Assembly (NCBI GenBank): GCA_963775275.1 | Contig: CAVZII010000005.1 | Span: 3,100,001-3,164,000 of the forward strand | Direction of reading: 5' to 3' | Length of the DNA stretch: 64,000 nucleotides | Origin: JANWHQ01 sp963775275 | Lineage (GTDB): Bacteria; Pseudomonadota; Alphaproteobacteria; Caulobacterales; Caulobacteraceae | Part shown: piece after piece, positions 17,474 to 27,354 of the stretch | How positions within the stretch are numbered: the first letter of the stretch is position 1 | How the letters are laid out: every line of letters begins with the position of its first letter | Translations under genes and position numbers: made by a program | Notes under the pieces: model-generated | Told to the model about the DNA's origin: nothing | Seen by the model: only the letters and a program-made list of their open reading frames with translations | Databases searched by the model: none

Positions 17474-19960
17474 TCAGAAGCTCCGGCGCACGGTGACGAA
17501 CCACTCGCGCGGCATGCCCGGCTGCCCCTCGATGTAGGAGGAGGCGAACTTGTTCACGTAGTAGAGCTTGTCGGTGAGGTTGGTCACCTCGAGCGAAGTG
17601 CTCCAGGCGCCGTCGGACGAGATGTAGGTCAGCCGGGCGTTCAGGAGCGTGTAGTTGTCGTTCTTGGAGATCGGGTTACAGCTCAAGGTGGCGTTCAGGC
17701 CGTTGCAGTAACCCGGCGTATGGTAGACGTCGAGCCGCGGCGTCAGCGTGCCTCCGGCGACGAACGGGAGCTCGTACTGCGCGCCGATGCTCCACTTCAG
17801 GTCGCCCACGCCGGGGGCGCTGGCGCCGGCGATGACCGCGTTGGTGGCGACCTTCGGCGTGCCGAACTTGAACTTCAGATAGCTGATCGCGCCGTCGATG
17901 GTCGCCCCGGGGATCGGGTGGATCTCCGTCTCCAGCTCGACGCCCTTGACCGTCGCGTTGGCCACGTTCTGGTACTCGCCGCAGAGCGGGGAGCCGAACG
18001 GCCCGGGCAGCGGATTGCCGCTGGCGTCGACGCAGACGCTGGGGGTCGCCTGGTAGTCGTTGTACTGATTGTAGAAGCCGGCCAGGTTCAGCCGCATGCG
18101 GTGGTCGAACAGCTCGCTCTTGAAGCCGACCTCATAGGCGTTGAGCGTCTCCGGCCCGAACGGCAGGACCTGCTGCGGGACGTAGGGCCGGGGCGAGATG
18201 CCGCCGCCTTTGAATCCGGTGGAGAACTGGGCGTAGGTCATTACCGACGGCGTCCACTGGTAGGCGACGTCGGCGCGGTAGTCCCAGTGGCCGCCGTCGT
18301 AGATGCCCGTCGCGCCGTTCAGCGGGTTCGCCGGATCGCTGAGGACCAGGTACGGGGTCACGCCGTCCAGGTTCAGCCGGTAGAAGGTGTAGGACTTGCG
18401 CTCGTGCGTGTAGCGCACGCCGCCGTTGAAGCTCAGCTTGTCCGTGGCCTTCCAGCTGAGGTGGGCGAACCCGGCCTCGATGTCGGTGACGGTGGGGTCG
18501 TTTCCGAGGAAGTCGAAGGTCGGCTTGTCCAGCGGGCCGTAGATGCCGGCCAGGAACGGGCCGTCCTCGCGGTTGGCGTAGACCGTCTTCTGGTGGAAGT
18601 AGATGCCGCCCACGGTGTAGTCGACCTTGCCGTTCAGGATCGTTCCGGAGGCGCGCGCCTCCTCGCTGACCTGCTCGTGGGTGAACTTGGCCAGCTCCAG
18701 CACCTGCGGGACCGGCGAGGCGCCGTTGTCGTCGGTGCTGATGGCCACGTAGTGCCGGTAGGCGGTGATCGACTTCAGGGCGAACTGGTCGCTGGAGCGC
18801 CAGTCGATCGTGCCCGACACCCCCCACGACTTGATCCCGTCCTGCGGCGTCGGCGACCAGGGGCCGTTGGGCGCCCCGGGCGTGCCAAACGTGTCGATGG
18901 GCTTATAGGTCACGCCCGGGTCCAGGAAGTTGGCGTAGCTGACGTAGGGGTCGTTGATCACCGTGTCGCCGCGGTTGGGGCCGTAGGGCACGAAGCGGTT
19001 GTCGTAGGGCGCGCCGAAATAGGCGAGCGAGGCGCCGGGGATGATCTCGCCGGCCTGCAGAAGCGTGTCCGCCTGGGTCTCGGACTTGTCGTCCGTCCAG
19101 TCGCCGATGAGGTTGACCTCGAGCTGCTCGTTGGGGGTCCAGCGCGCCGACAGCCTGACGGCGGTCGTATCCTGGTTGCCCTCCGTGCCGATCTTGCAGT
19201 CGGTTCCCGCGTTCCCGCGCGGGATGGCGCCGGAGACCACATAGGGATCGTTCGGGTGGACGCAGGCGTAGTCGAGGCGCGTGACATAGCCGTCGTGGTG
19301 GCGTGAGACGCCCGCGATGCGCATGAAGAGCCGGTCGGGCGCAATCACGAAGTCCGCGCCCGCGCGCACGTCGGTGCGGTTGAGGCTGCCGAGGGAGACC
19401 TCCGCGTAGCCGCCGCCGGCGGCGTCGGGCTTCTTGGAATAGAGCTTGATGGCGCCGCCGAGGGAGTTCATCCCCGACAAGGTGCCCTGGGGACCGCGCA
19501 GGATCTCGACCCGGTCCAGGTCCAGGAGATCGAAGATCGAGCCGGTGACCGTGCCGAAGTTCACGTCGTCGACGTAGATGCCCACGCCCGGATCGAGGGC
19601 CGGGTCCTGGTCCGACTGGCCGACGCCGCGGATGTAGGCCTTCATCGAGTTGCCGCCGCCCGCCGGGTTCGGCTCGAGCTGCACGTTCGGGGCCTGGGCG
19701 GCGACGTCCGTGATCCGGGTCTGCGCGCGCGCGTCCAGCATCCGGCCGCTGACGGCGGTGATGGCCAGCGGCGTCTTCTGCAGGTTCTGCTGGGTGAACT
19801 GGGCCGTGACCACGACCTCGCTGACCTGCGACTGGTCGTCCTTCTTGTTGGTCTTGCCCTGGGCCTGCGCGGCGGTCACGCCCGCCGCCATGGACGCGGC
19901 CAGGGCGGTGACGCTCGCCGTCACGATCAAGCTTTGGGCGCGCCCGCTGAAAATCCCCAT
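17474..19960 (-). CDS. TonB-dependent outer-membrane receptor
   Basis: An 828-residue receptor: signal peptide (1-34), TonB-box-like QVSEVVVTAQ (about 45-54), plug domain with TPLAITAVSGRMLDA, IRGVGQSDQDPALDPGVGIYVDDV and RVEILRGPQGTLSGMNSLGGAI, then a 22-strand barrel ending in a C-terminal Phe. Members of this FecA/CirA-like group in Caulobacterales and sphingomonads take up sugars, aromatics or terpenoids rather than iron alone. GGAGGAAG precedes the ATG. An AraC-family gene is divergent across 401 bp, suggesting substrate-induced control. The ligand is not deducible from sequence. Confidence 0.93.
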   Translation of the reverse strand: MGIFSGRAQSLIVTASVTALAASMAAGVTAAQAQGKTNKKDDQSQVSEVVVTAQFTQQNLQKTPLAITAVSGRMLDARAQTRITDVAAQAPNVQLEPNPAGGGNSMKAYIRGVGQSDQDPALDPGVGIYVDDVNFGTVTGSIFDLLDLDRVEILRGPQGTLSGMNSLGGAIKLYSKKPDAAGGGYAEVSLGSLNRTDVRAGADFVIAPDRLFMRIAGVSRHHDGYVTRLDYACVHPNDPYVVSGAIPRGNAGTDCKIGTEGNQDTTAVRLSARWTPNEQLEVNLIGDWTDDKSETQADTLLQAGEIIPGASLAYFGAPYDNRFVPYGPNRGDTVINDPYVSYANFLDPGVTYKPIDTFGTPGAPNGPWSPTPQDGIKSWGVSGTIDWRSSDQFALKSITAYRHYVAISTDDNGASPVPQVLELAKFTHEQVSEEARASGTILNGKVDYTVGGIYFHQKTVYANREDGPFLAGIYGPLDKPTFDFLGNDPTVTDIEAGFAHLSWKATDKLSFNGGVRYTHERKSYTFYRLNLDGVTPYLVLSDPANPLNGATGIYDGGHWDYRADVAYQWTPSVMTYAQFSTGFKGGGISPRPYVPQQVLPFGPETLNAYEVGFKSELFDHRMRLNLAGFYNQYNDYQATPSVCVDASGNPLPGPFGSPLCGEYQNVANATVKGVELETEIHPIPGATIDGAISYLKFKFGTPKVATNAVIAGASAPGVGDLKWSIGAQYELPFVAGGTLTPRLDVYHTPGYCNGLNATLSCNPISKNDNYTLLNARLTYISSDGAWSTSLEVTNLTDKLYYVNKFASSYIEGQPGMPREWFVTVRRSF

Positions 19961-20361
19961 CGTTCTTCCTCCCGATCCAGCGACTGGATTCGCTTCTCAA
20001 TTGCAATCATCGGCCGAATTCGCCGGACTCGGTCCCGCGCCGAAGGCAAAGGGGCCGCCCCTTTTCCGTTCAGCGACACGGTCTGGTTCGCGATGACTTG
20101 ATCGATGCAGCTGCGCCTGTTCCAGGCGCCAAGGCGCCCGGCAGGCGGCCGCGCCTTCCTGCCTTCGAATTCCCCACGCTCATCCCCGGCCCATCTTGGC
20201 GATGGACTCATGCGACCTTCAGGGGCAAGCTTCGCCAGTATCAGGTTGGCTGAGACCCTAGGTGTCAGCCAATCGACCTCCCCTGATCGATTGCAAGTAT
20301 TCTACTTACGACCAACAGCGACTGGGGCCCTTGACCGAACTAGAGCAATGAATTGCCGCAG
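19961..20361. promoter_or_regulatory. divergent control region between TonB receptor and AraC regulator
   Basis: No gene is seen here. A perfect inverted repeat TTGGCTGA/TCAGCCAA (20246-20253, 20265-20272) flanks an 11-bp centre containing the palindrome CCTAGG. The octamer GATTGCAA occurs once on each strand, at 20001-20008 (minus, near the receptor) and 20289-20296 (plus, near the regulator). These are candidate operators for the neighbouring AraC protein. Confidence 0.45.
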
Positions 20362-21336
20362 ATGGAAACGCCGATTTTACCGCATGTCCCGTCGTTGCTT
20401 GATCTGAGCAGCGTAGACGAGGATCGGCGCGCGGGGCTCTGGGCGCACTCCGCGATGTCCATCTTCCCGGGGCTGTCGATCAGCGCGATGCCGGCCGCCG
20501 CGCCGGTCGGTCAGATTCGCTCCATCGCCATGGGAAGCGGCTCGCTGTGGTCGGTCCTCTCGGCGCCGGTCGTGGTGAGCTATTCGCCCGCTTACGCCGC
20601 GGACGATCCCGGCGCCTGCATCTCGCTCCTGATGCAGCTCGACGGCCGCATGACCGTGGGCCAGAACCGGCGGGCCTGCGAACTCGGCGCCGGCGACATG
20701 TGCCTGGTGGACGAGCGGTTCCCCTTCTACCTCCAGGGCGAGGTCTGCAGCGAGATCGTCTTCCTGCGCATGCCCCGGCGCGCCGTGCTGGGCCGCCACC
20801 CCTACCTCGAGCACCGGACCGCGGGCACGCTCGAGATCGAGGATCCTGGTGCGATCCTGCTGCGCGACACCCTGATGCACGCGGTCCAGTGCGCGCCCGA
20901 CCTTCGCGAGGAGCAGCGCGGCTCGGTGCTTTCGGCCATGGTGCATTTGCTCGGCGCCGCCACCGCGCCCCGGTCTGAGCAGCTGGACGACGTGAGCTGG
21001 CGTGTGCGCGCCGCGCTCGCCTACATCGAGGTGAACCTCGCCGACGGCGGGCTGACCGCCGAGCAGGTGGCCCGGGGCCAGGGGATCAGCCGGCGACGGC
21101 TGGACCAGCTGATGCGCCGATCGATCGGCGTCTCGGTGACGGCCCAGATCTGGAACCGCCGGCTCGAGCAGGCCGCGGCCGACCTGGTCGATCCCCGCTG
21201 CCGCGGCCAGACGGTGTCGCAGATCGCCTTCGCCACGGGCTTCGAGGACGCCGCCCACTTCTCTCGGGCGTTCAAGGCGCGCTTCGGCCAGACGCCGCGG
21301 GACTGGCGGGCGCAGGGCCTAGCCACCGCGCACTAA
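20362..21336 (+). CDS. AraC-family transcriptional regulator
   Basis: A 324-residue regulator. The N-terminal sensing half (AraC_binding_2-like, about 20-200) has the QLDGRMTVGQNRRACELGAG and MCLVDERFPF segments; the C-terminal HTH_18 part holds LTAEQVARGQGISRRRLDQLM and the second helix set with SQIAFATGFEDAAHFSRAFKARFGQTPRDWR. Such proteins bind tandem sites and activate catabolic operons on ligand binding. ATG 20362 is taken in preference to a TTG nine bases upstream. Divergent to the TonB receptor, it probably controls that gene and perhaps the converging oxygenase operon, whose stop is 8 bp away. Confidence 0.88.
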   Translation: METPILPHVPSLLDLSSVDEDRRAGLWAHSAMSIFPGLSISAMPAAAPVGQIRSIAMGSGSLWSVLSAPVVVSYSPAYAADDPGACISLLMQLDGRMTVGQNRRACELGAGDMCLVDERFPFYLQGEVCSEIVFLRMPRRAVLGRHPYLEHRTAGTLEIEDPGAILLRDTLMHAVQCAPDLREEQRGSVLSAMVHLLGAATAPRSEQLDDVSWRVRAALAYIEVNLADGGLTAEQVARGQGISRRRLDQLMRRSIGVSVTAQIWNRRLEQAAADLVDPRCRGQTVSQIAFATGFEDAAHFSRAFKARFGQTPRDWRAQGLATAH

Positions 21337-21344
21337 GCCGCGGG

Positions 21345-22781
21345 TCAGGCGCCCAGCGGCGCCCAGCAGCCGTGGACGGCGCCCCGGAGGCGCAGCGGCA
21401 TCCTGATCACCGCCTTGGGCCCCTCGGCCATGCGGCCGGCGCGGAAGACGCCGACGTCCGACAGCATGGTGTCGTGCCGCTCGATCACCGCGAGGACGTA
21501 GCCGTCGAGCTCGCCCTCGCCGGTGGGCGCGAACTGCGGCTCCTGGAAGGTTTCGTCGTCGGTCCCGTACCAGGCGTCCGTCTCGCCGGTGTCCATGTCC
21601 AGGCGCCCGACCATGTTGAAGCCCGCGCCCACCGGCCCGGTGACGCGCATGGCCCGCATCGGATCGACCATCCCCATCCACGCCTGCCGATAGCGCTGGC
21701 CGATGCGCCGGTCGTCCACGCGCGGCACGTCGCCGGGCGTCGTGCTCACCATCCGCTCCTCGATCTGGTCGTCGTTGCGCTCCAGATCCAGGACCCAGCG
21801 TGAGGGAAGGGTCGAGGCCTTGCGCGGATCGTAGGGCATTCCCGAGACGTCCGGGATGAAGGGGAAGCTGTTCATCTCGGAGACGCACAGGTCCAGGACG
21901 ATCTTCTCGCCCTCGTTCCAGGCGTTGATCACGTGGAAGAACTGGCCGCCCGGCCGCTTGAACCAGCGAAGGCCGCCCACGCCGCCGCGCCGCGGGATCA
22001 CGGCCACCCAGGCGTCCTGGGCGATGTCGCTCATCCAGTGCGGACCGCCCGCCTTCAGCCGGTCGAGGTCGGTGATGGTGGGGAAGATCGGGAAGACCAC
22101 ATAGTCCTCGGTGATCGCGAAGTCGTGGACCATCCCCGGATAGGGAGCCTTGAACCACTCCTCGCTGACCAGCTCGCCGTTCGCGTCGGCCACGCAGAAC
22201 GACATGTCGCAGCTGGCGTCGCCGGAGGCCTCGTAGCCGTAGAACAGGAGCTCGTTCGTGCGCGGGTCGATCTTGGGGTGGGCCGAGACCGTCTTGGTGA
22301 GCAGCCGCCCGTTCCAGTCGAAGCGGCCCAGGGTCTCCAGGGTCTCCGGGTCGATCTCGTAGGGCAGGCCGTCCTCCTTGGTGGCGAAGAGGCGGCCCGC
22401 GTGCCAGATCGGCGAGGTGTTGGAGACGGTCCGGTCCATGCCCTCGACGCTGGGATCGTCGGTAAAGCGGTTGCGGTAGGCGCCGAACAGCGATCGCCGC
22501 GCCTTGCGCTCGGCCTCGAACCGCTCGGTGCGGACATAGCGGCTGCGATAGTCGACATGGCCGTCTTCGAACCGGAAGCTGGAGATCATGCCGTCGCCGG
22601 AGATGTAGACGTCGTCGCCCAGCAGGGGCGGGAACTGCGGATCGGGCGTCATCCGGTACCAGACGCCGTTCAGCTCGCGCGGCAGCTCCCCTTCGATCTC
22701 GAGGTCGAAGATGTCCGCCTCCACGCGCGAGGGCGCGTTGTAGCCGGCGTAGGTGATCGTGTCGGGAAAGGGCTTGGTCAC
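21345..22781 (-). CDS. carotenoid oxygenase family (lignostilbene-dioxygenase-like)
   Basis: A 478-residue non-haem iron(II) dioxygenase of the RPE65/CCD family that cleaves a double bond in stilbenes, carotenoids or phenylpropenes. The four iron-binding histidines are evident: His168 (SAHPKID), His219 (MVHDFAIT), His283 (FFHVINAWNE) and His470 (VHGCW). The length suits bacterial lignostilbene dioxygenases. The start is GTG 22779-22781, preceded by a CGGAG, 25 bp after the stop of the PQQ dehydrogenase gene. It is the last gene of a leftward operon with PQQ dehydrogenase and three SnoaL-like genes. No signal peptide: cytosolic. Confidence 0.9.
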   Translation of the reverse strand: MTKPFPDTITYAGYNAPSRVEADIFDLEIEGELPRELNGVWYRMTPDPQFPPLLGDDVYISGDGMISSFRFEDGHVDYRSRYVRTERFEAERKARRSLFGAYRNRFTDDPSVEGMDRTVSNTSPIWHAGRLFATKEDGLPYEIDPETLETLGRFDWNGRLLTKTVSAHPKIDPRTNELLFYGYEASGDASCDMSFCVADANGELVSEEWFKAPYPGMVHDFAITEDYVVFPIFPTITDLDRLKAGGPHWMSDIAQDAWVAVIPRRGGVGGLRWFKRPGGQFFHVINAWNEGEKIVLDLCVSEMNSFPFIPDVSGMPYDPRKASTLPSRWVLDLERNDDQIEERMVSTTPGDVPRVDDRRIGQRYRQAWMGMVDPMRAMRVTGPVGAGFNMVGRLDMDTGETDAWYGTDDETFQEPQFAPTGEGELDGYVLAVIERHDTMLSDVGVFRAGRMAEGPKAVIRMPLRLRGAVHGCWAPLGA

Positions 22782-22806
22782 GGTCGGCTCCGGTGGGCGC
22801 TGGCGT

Positions 22807-24931
22807 TCAGTGGCTGTCGTCGTCGCCCCGGCCGCCCCAGTCCTCGTTGGCGCGGGCGATGAGGTAGGCGTGGATGGCGTCCGCATCCTCGGGCGTCAGG
22901 ATGTCGGCGAAGCTGGCCATGCCCTTGTCCTTCCTGACGCCGCCCAGGACGATGTCCTTGAAGGCGGCATGGGTGTCGCGGGTCATGTAGCGCAGGTCCT
23001 TGACCCCGCCGATCGCCTGCTGGCCGTGGCACAGGGCGCAGGTCTGGGCGTAGAGCTGGGCGCCTTTCTGGACCATGGCCTCGGACGCCCGCAGCGGCGG
23101 CGGCTGGGACCGCTCCTCCTGGGGCTTCACCGGGGGCAGGACGGCGGTCCCGCCCAATCTGAAGACCAGGAGGCGTGCGGCGGCGCGGGGCAGCTCTGTC
23201 CCTGCGCCGCGCTCGATCTGGGCCGCGCCTCCGCCCCAGCCGGCGTTCACCGCGATGTACTGGACCCCGTCCAGCCGATAGGTGATCGGGCCGGCCACCG
23301 GCGCGCTCTGGGTCGGGAACTCCCAGAGCTGCTTGCCGTCGCTGTCGCGGAAGATGGCCAGCGTCTGGCGCGTGGTGCCCTCGACCACGAGACCGCCGGC
23401 GGTGGCCAGCACCCCGCCGTTGCCGTGCCGCGGCAGGCGCACCTGCCAGGCGGCCTTCTGCTTCACCGGATCCCAGGCCGTGAGCCAGGCCTTCTCGCGC
23501 GGGTCGGCGATCTTCTGCAGCTCGATCCGCTTCTTCAGGGCGTCGCCGGTGTAGCCGCCCCAGCCGCTGTTCGACCGGAAGGGCTTGGGCGTGAAGTTGG
23601 GATCGCGGGCGTAGGCCACCCACTGCTCGTAGCTCGGGAAGTAGGCGAGCCGGGTCCTGGGGCTATAGGCCATCGGAAACCAGTTGTGCCCGCCGCCGGG
23701 GCCCGGGGTGACCAGCACCGGATCGGTGTCGTACTGCGCCTCGGGATTCATGATCGGCCGGCCGGTCTTCGGGTCGATCCCCTTGGCCCAGGTCACGGGG
23801 ACGTAGTTGTTGGCCGAGATCAGCTTGCCGGTCTTGCGGTCCAGCACATAGAAGAAGCCGTCCTTGGGCGCGTGCATCAGCACCTTGCGCAGCCGGCCGC
23901 CGATCTTCAGGTCCGCCTGCACCAGGGTCTGGTTGCTGTCGTAGTCCCACTCCTCGCCGGGGACTTCCTGGTAGTGCCAGACGTACTGGCCGGTATCGAC
24001 GTTCACGGCGACGATCGAGCAGAGGAACAGGTTGTCGCCGCCGCCCGGGCTCCGGTACGGCGTGCACCAGGGGCGTGCCGTTGCCGGTGGCGATGAAGAC
24101 GAGCCGCAGCTCCGGGTCGTAGGCGATGGAATCCCAGGGCGCGCCGCCGCCGCCGATCTTCCACCACTGCCCCTTCCAGGTCTTGGCCGCCATGGCCATG
24201 GCCTTGTTCTCGAAGCCCTTGGCCGGGTCGCCGGGCACGACGTAGAAGCGCCAGAGCGGCTTGCCCGTGTCGGCGTCGTAGGCGCCCACGAAGCCGCGCG
24301 CGCCGAGGTCCGCGCCGCCGTTGCCGATCACCACCTTGCCGTCGAACACCCGCGGCGCGCCGGTGATGGAGTAGGGCTGTCCCTTCTCGAAGGTCTGGGT
24401 GGTCCAGACCGGCCTGCCCGAGCGGGCGCTGAGCGCGATCAGCCGCCCGTCCAGGGTGGCGATGATGATCTTGCCCTTCCAGGCGGCCAGGCCCCGGCTC
24501 ACCGGCTCGCAGCAGGCGTAGCGGCCCCATTCGCGGGGGACCTCGGGGTCATAGGTCCAAAGCGCCTTGCCCGTGCGCGCGTCGTAGGCGGTGACGATGT
24601 TCCAGGCGCTGATGTTGTAGAGCACGCCGTCGATGAACAGGGGCGTGCCCTCCACGCCGCGATAGGTGTCGAGGTCGGCGTACCAGGCCAGGCCGAGCTT
24701 GCCGACGTTGGACGCGTTGATCTGGGCGAGCGGGCTGTAGCGCTGGGCCGAATAGGTGCGCCCGTCCGACAGCCACTGCCCGGCCTCGCCCGCGGCGTTT
24801 CTCAGCCGCGCCGCGTCGACGGCGGCGGGACCGGCGTCCCGGCCCGCGAGCGCCACGCCCGCGAGGCTCGCCGCCGCCAGGGCGAGCACGAGCGCGCGGC
24901 GCAGGAGCCTGGTCGTGGGCTGTCCGAACAT
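22807..24931 (-). pseudogene. second PQQ-dependent dehydrogenase with cytochrome c domain, one frameshift
   Basis: A protein closely similar to the 11690-13837 enzyme. From ATG 24931 the first frame gives signal anchor, propeller start, adjacent cysteines (RYACCEPVSRG) and ends near IATGNGTP. The rest, from YRSPGGGDNLFLCSIVAVN through EEWDYDSNQ, CALCH and a GMASF Met ligand, is in another frame. The shift lies near 24050-24062, where one base is in excess. All motifs on both sides are intact. It begins 13 bp after the stop of a SnoaL-like gene. An assembly error or a recent mutation are both possible. Confidence 0.85.
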
Positions 24932-24944
24932 GGCGCCGGGGCCC

Positions 24945-25730
24945 CTAGCGCGCCGGCGGATTGTCGAGCGAGACCTGCGTTGGCGACGCATAGGCGCCCG
25001 CCTGCTGGGTCAGCGGGACCCAGGGCTTGCCCGTGACCGGGTTCGGATAGTGGAAGGGCACGATGTAGTAGGACGGATAGGTCAGGTAGACCACCGTGGG
25101 CGGCAGGTCCGGCGGCGGCGGGAAGCTGTCGGGCCGGGTGTTGGGCGTGGCGAACTTCGCCCAGCCGTCCCACGAGGTGTACATGGTGAAGGGGCCGCGC
25201 AGCTTGGAGATCTTCCAGATCCCGTTTTCCTTGACGTACTCGTTCTCGTAGAGCGGCAGGCCCCAGCCGCCGTTGCTCATCACGAAGGCGCGCATGCGCT
25301 GCTTGGCGTGCATCCCGTCCGGATCGACGTCGGCGATCGGCTGGAACTGCATGTGGTTGATGATCAGGCCTTCCTTGATCCCGTCCGGACCGAAGGCCCT
25401 GTGCATGTACTCCAAGACCCGCTGGCGGCCGACGAAGACGCCGCGCCCGCCGATCTCCAGCGTCGCATCCTTGGAGAACAGCTCGGACAGCTGGGTCCAC
25501 TGGGCCTTGTCGACGAAGTAGCCGTAGGTCCGCTGGACGATCTCGACCTCGTTGGCGTCTTCCAGGAGGCCGATCCGCTTGTCCAGGGCGTCGAGCCGGG
25601 CCGCGGCGGCGGCCAACGCCGCCGGATCGTCGGCGGGGGCCTTGCTGGCGTGCTTACTGGCGGCCGCGCCCACGGACGGGGCGGCGAGGGCGGCGCAGAT
25701 CCCGATGGCGAGGAGCAGACGTCTCATCAT
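24945..25730 (-). CDS. secreted SnoaL-like protein A
   Basis: A 261-residue protein with signal peptide (1-23), a short coiled region LAAAAARLDALDKRIGLLE and an NTF2/SnoaL domain: EVEIVQRTYGYFVDKAQWTQLSELF, GGRGVFVGRQRVLEYM, then ENGIWKISKL. The C-terminal tail has the shared PFHYPNPVTGKPWVP motif. The start overlaps the stop of the next SnoaL gene (ATGA). SnoaL folds often act as dehydratases or isomerases, but secreted tandem copies of this type are uncharacterised. It lies directly upstream of the PQQ dehydrogenase, so a shared periplasmic pathway is likely. Confidence 0.82.
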   Translation of the reverse strand: MMRRLLLAIGICAALAAPSVGAAASKHASKAPADDPAALAAAAARLDALDKRIGLLEDANEVEIVQRTYGYFVDKAQWTQLSELFSKDATLEIGGRGVFVGRQRVLEYMHRAFGPDGIKEGLIINHMQFQPIADVDPDGMHAKQRMRAFVMSNGGWGLPLYENEYVKENGIWKISKLRGPFTMYTSWDGWAKFATPNTRPDSFPPPPDLPPTVVYLTYPSYYIVPFHYPNPVTGKPWVPLTQQAGAYASPTQVSLDNPPAR

Positions 25731-26467
25731 TGGCGCCCCAGGACGGAGTCGGCCGGCTCGGGGATCACGATCGGCTTGCCGGTGACGGGGTGGGGATAGT
25801 CGAACTGCGGAACGTAGACGCCCGGGAAGGACCGATAGACCTCGGTCGGCGGCTTGTCCGGCGGGATGGCGGCGCTCGGCCCGCGCATGGGGATGGCCGA
25901 CTTGGTCCAGCCGATGTCGTAGTCGGTGAAGCCTGTGACGTAGAAGTGCAGCCTGGAGATCTTCCAGACGCCCTTGTCCTTTATGTACTCGTTCTCGTAG
26001 GTCCCTTCGCCCCACTCGCCGGCCTGGTTCTTGCGGCCGAGCTGGACCATGCCGCGCCAGCGCGCCTTGGCCGTCCTGCCGTCGGGCGCCACGTGGATCA
26101 CGCCCTGCAGCTGCATGTAGTTGTTGAGCTTGCCGTACTCGGGCCCCTCGGCGCCGAAGAGCAGCAGGGCGCGGCGGATGTGGGCCTTGCCGATGTAGAC
26201 GCCGCGCTGGCCGTACTCGAAGGTCCCGTCGTCGGCGAAGAGGTCGGACACGTCGCGCCAGAGCGACTTGTCGAAATAGAAGCCGTAGGCCGCCTGCAGG
26301 TTCTCGATGGCGTCGTGGTCCTTCAGGAGCTGAGCGCGATGCTGCAGCTCGGCGAGGCGGGCCTGGAGCGCGGCCATGTCCGGGGGAGGGGCGGCGAGCG
26401 CCGGCGCGGCGCAGGCAAGGGCCAGTCCGGCGGTGAGGGCGGCGGCGAAGGCGCGGGCGGGGCTCAT
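25727..26467 (-). CDS. secreted SnoaL-like protein B
   Basis: A 246-residue protein: signal peptide (1-25), helix MAALQARLAELQHRAQLL, then a SnoaL domain with AIENLQAAYGFYFDKSLWRDV, DLFADDGTFEYGQRGVYIG and KGVWKISRLHFYV; the tail carries PQFDYPHPVTGKPIV as in A and C. It is coupled to both neighbours by ATGA overlaps (25727-25730, 26464-26467), so the three paralogues are made in fixed proportion and perhaps assemble together. No catalytic residue can be named with confidence. Confidence 0.82.
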   Translation of the reverse strand: MSPARAFAAALTAGLALACAAPALAAPPPDMAALQARLAELQHRAQLLKDHDAIENLQAAYGFYFDKSLWRDVSDLFADDGTFEYGQRGVYIGKAHIRRALLLFGAEGPEYGKLNNYMQLQGVIHVAPDGRTAKARWRGMVQLGRKNQAGEWGEGTYENEYIKDKGVWKISRLHFYVTGFTDYDIGWTKSAIPMRGPSAAIPPDKPPTEVYRSFPGVYVPQFDYPHPVTGKPIVIPEPADSVLGRQ

Positions 26468-27216
26468 GGCGTCCCCTCGTAGGGACGTCCGGTCACCGGA
26501 TTCCTGTAGTGGAACGCCGGGACCTGGGGTTCGGGGAAGGGCCGGTAGCTGACGGTTGGCGGCCGGTCCGGCGGGAAGGCCTTGGCCACGTCGGTGCGCC
26601 AGTCGGCCGGGGCGGGCTTCAGCCGGGTCCAGCCGCCCTCGTAGGGCGCGACGAAGTTCACGTACAGGTGCAGCGACTTGATCTTCCAGACTCCGTCCTC
26701 CCGGACGTAGGCGTTCTCCTCGATCCCGTCGCCCCAGAAGGCGTCCTTGCCGAAGTGGCCGAGCATGGCGAGGTCGCGCCAGCGGCCCTGGGCGCTCATC
26801 CCGTCGTCCGAGACGTCGACCTTGGGCTGCAGCTGAACGTGCTCGTTCAGCTGGCCCCAGGCCAGGCCCTCCTGGCCGCCGCCCTCGCGCTTCAGGTACT
26901 CGCGGACGCGGGCCTTGCCGACATAGACCCCGTCCATGCCGACCTCGATGGTCCCGTCGTCGGCGAAGAGGTCGGCCGCCTGGTCCCAGAGCCCGCGGTC
27001 GACGTAGTAGCCGAAGGCGCGCTGGAGCTTGCGCACGGCGCGCGCGCCCTCGAGCCTCTCGACTTCCAGGCTCAGCTTGTCGATCTCCGCGTTGAGGGCC
27101 GCGACGCTCTCATGGCCCTTGGCGTGGGCCGTCCCGAGCCCCGGCGCTGCGGCGAGCACGCCGGCCAGCAGCAGGGCCAGCGGCGACCGCCAACGGATGC
27201 GCGGTGGAGATGTCAT
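26464..27216 (-). CDS. secreted SnoaL-like protein C
   Basis: A 250-residue protein, the first gene of the ATGA-coupled trio. Signal peptide about 1-32, heptad-like region AALNAEIDKLSLEVERLEG, SnoaL domain with RKLQRAFGYYVDRGLWDQAADLFADDGTIEVG, MDGVYVGKARVREYL and DGVWKIKSLHLYVNF, and the shared tail FHYRNPVTGRPYEG. ATG 27216 is selected because the signal peptide starts there and GAGG lies upstream. The SMP-30-like gene is 138 bp upstream on the same strand. Confidence 0.82.
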   Translation of the reverse strand: MTSPPRIRWRSPLALLLAGVLAAAPGLGTAHAKGHESVAALNAEIDKLSLEVERLEGARAVRKLQRAFGYYVDRGLWDQAADLFADDGTIEVGMDGVYVGKARVREYLKREGGGQEGLAWGQLNEHVQLQPKVDVSDDGMSAQGRWRDLAMLGHFGKDAFWGDGIEENAYVREDGVWKIKSLHLYVNFVAPYEGGWTRLKPAPADWRTDVAKAFPPDRPPTVSYRPFPEPQVPAFHYRNPVTGRPYEGTP

Positions 27217-27354
27217 TCGCCCCGGCCTCTCGTCCCAACCCCGATACACGGCCTGCTCTGGGGCAGGCTTGTCCCCAAACCTAGGCCGGATGTCCACCCT
27301 CGTCCTTGACCGCCCTGGAGGTCCGGCTTGACGAAGGTGGAACCTCGCCGGCCC

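Noticed and set aside
16976..19306. Long plus-strand open frame (776 codons) opposite the TonB receptor
   Set aside because: No recognisable domain and a skewed composition; the minus strand holds the full receptor with plug and barrel motifs.
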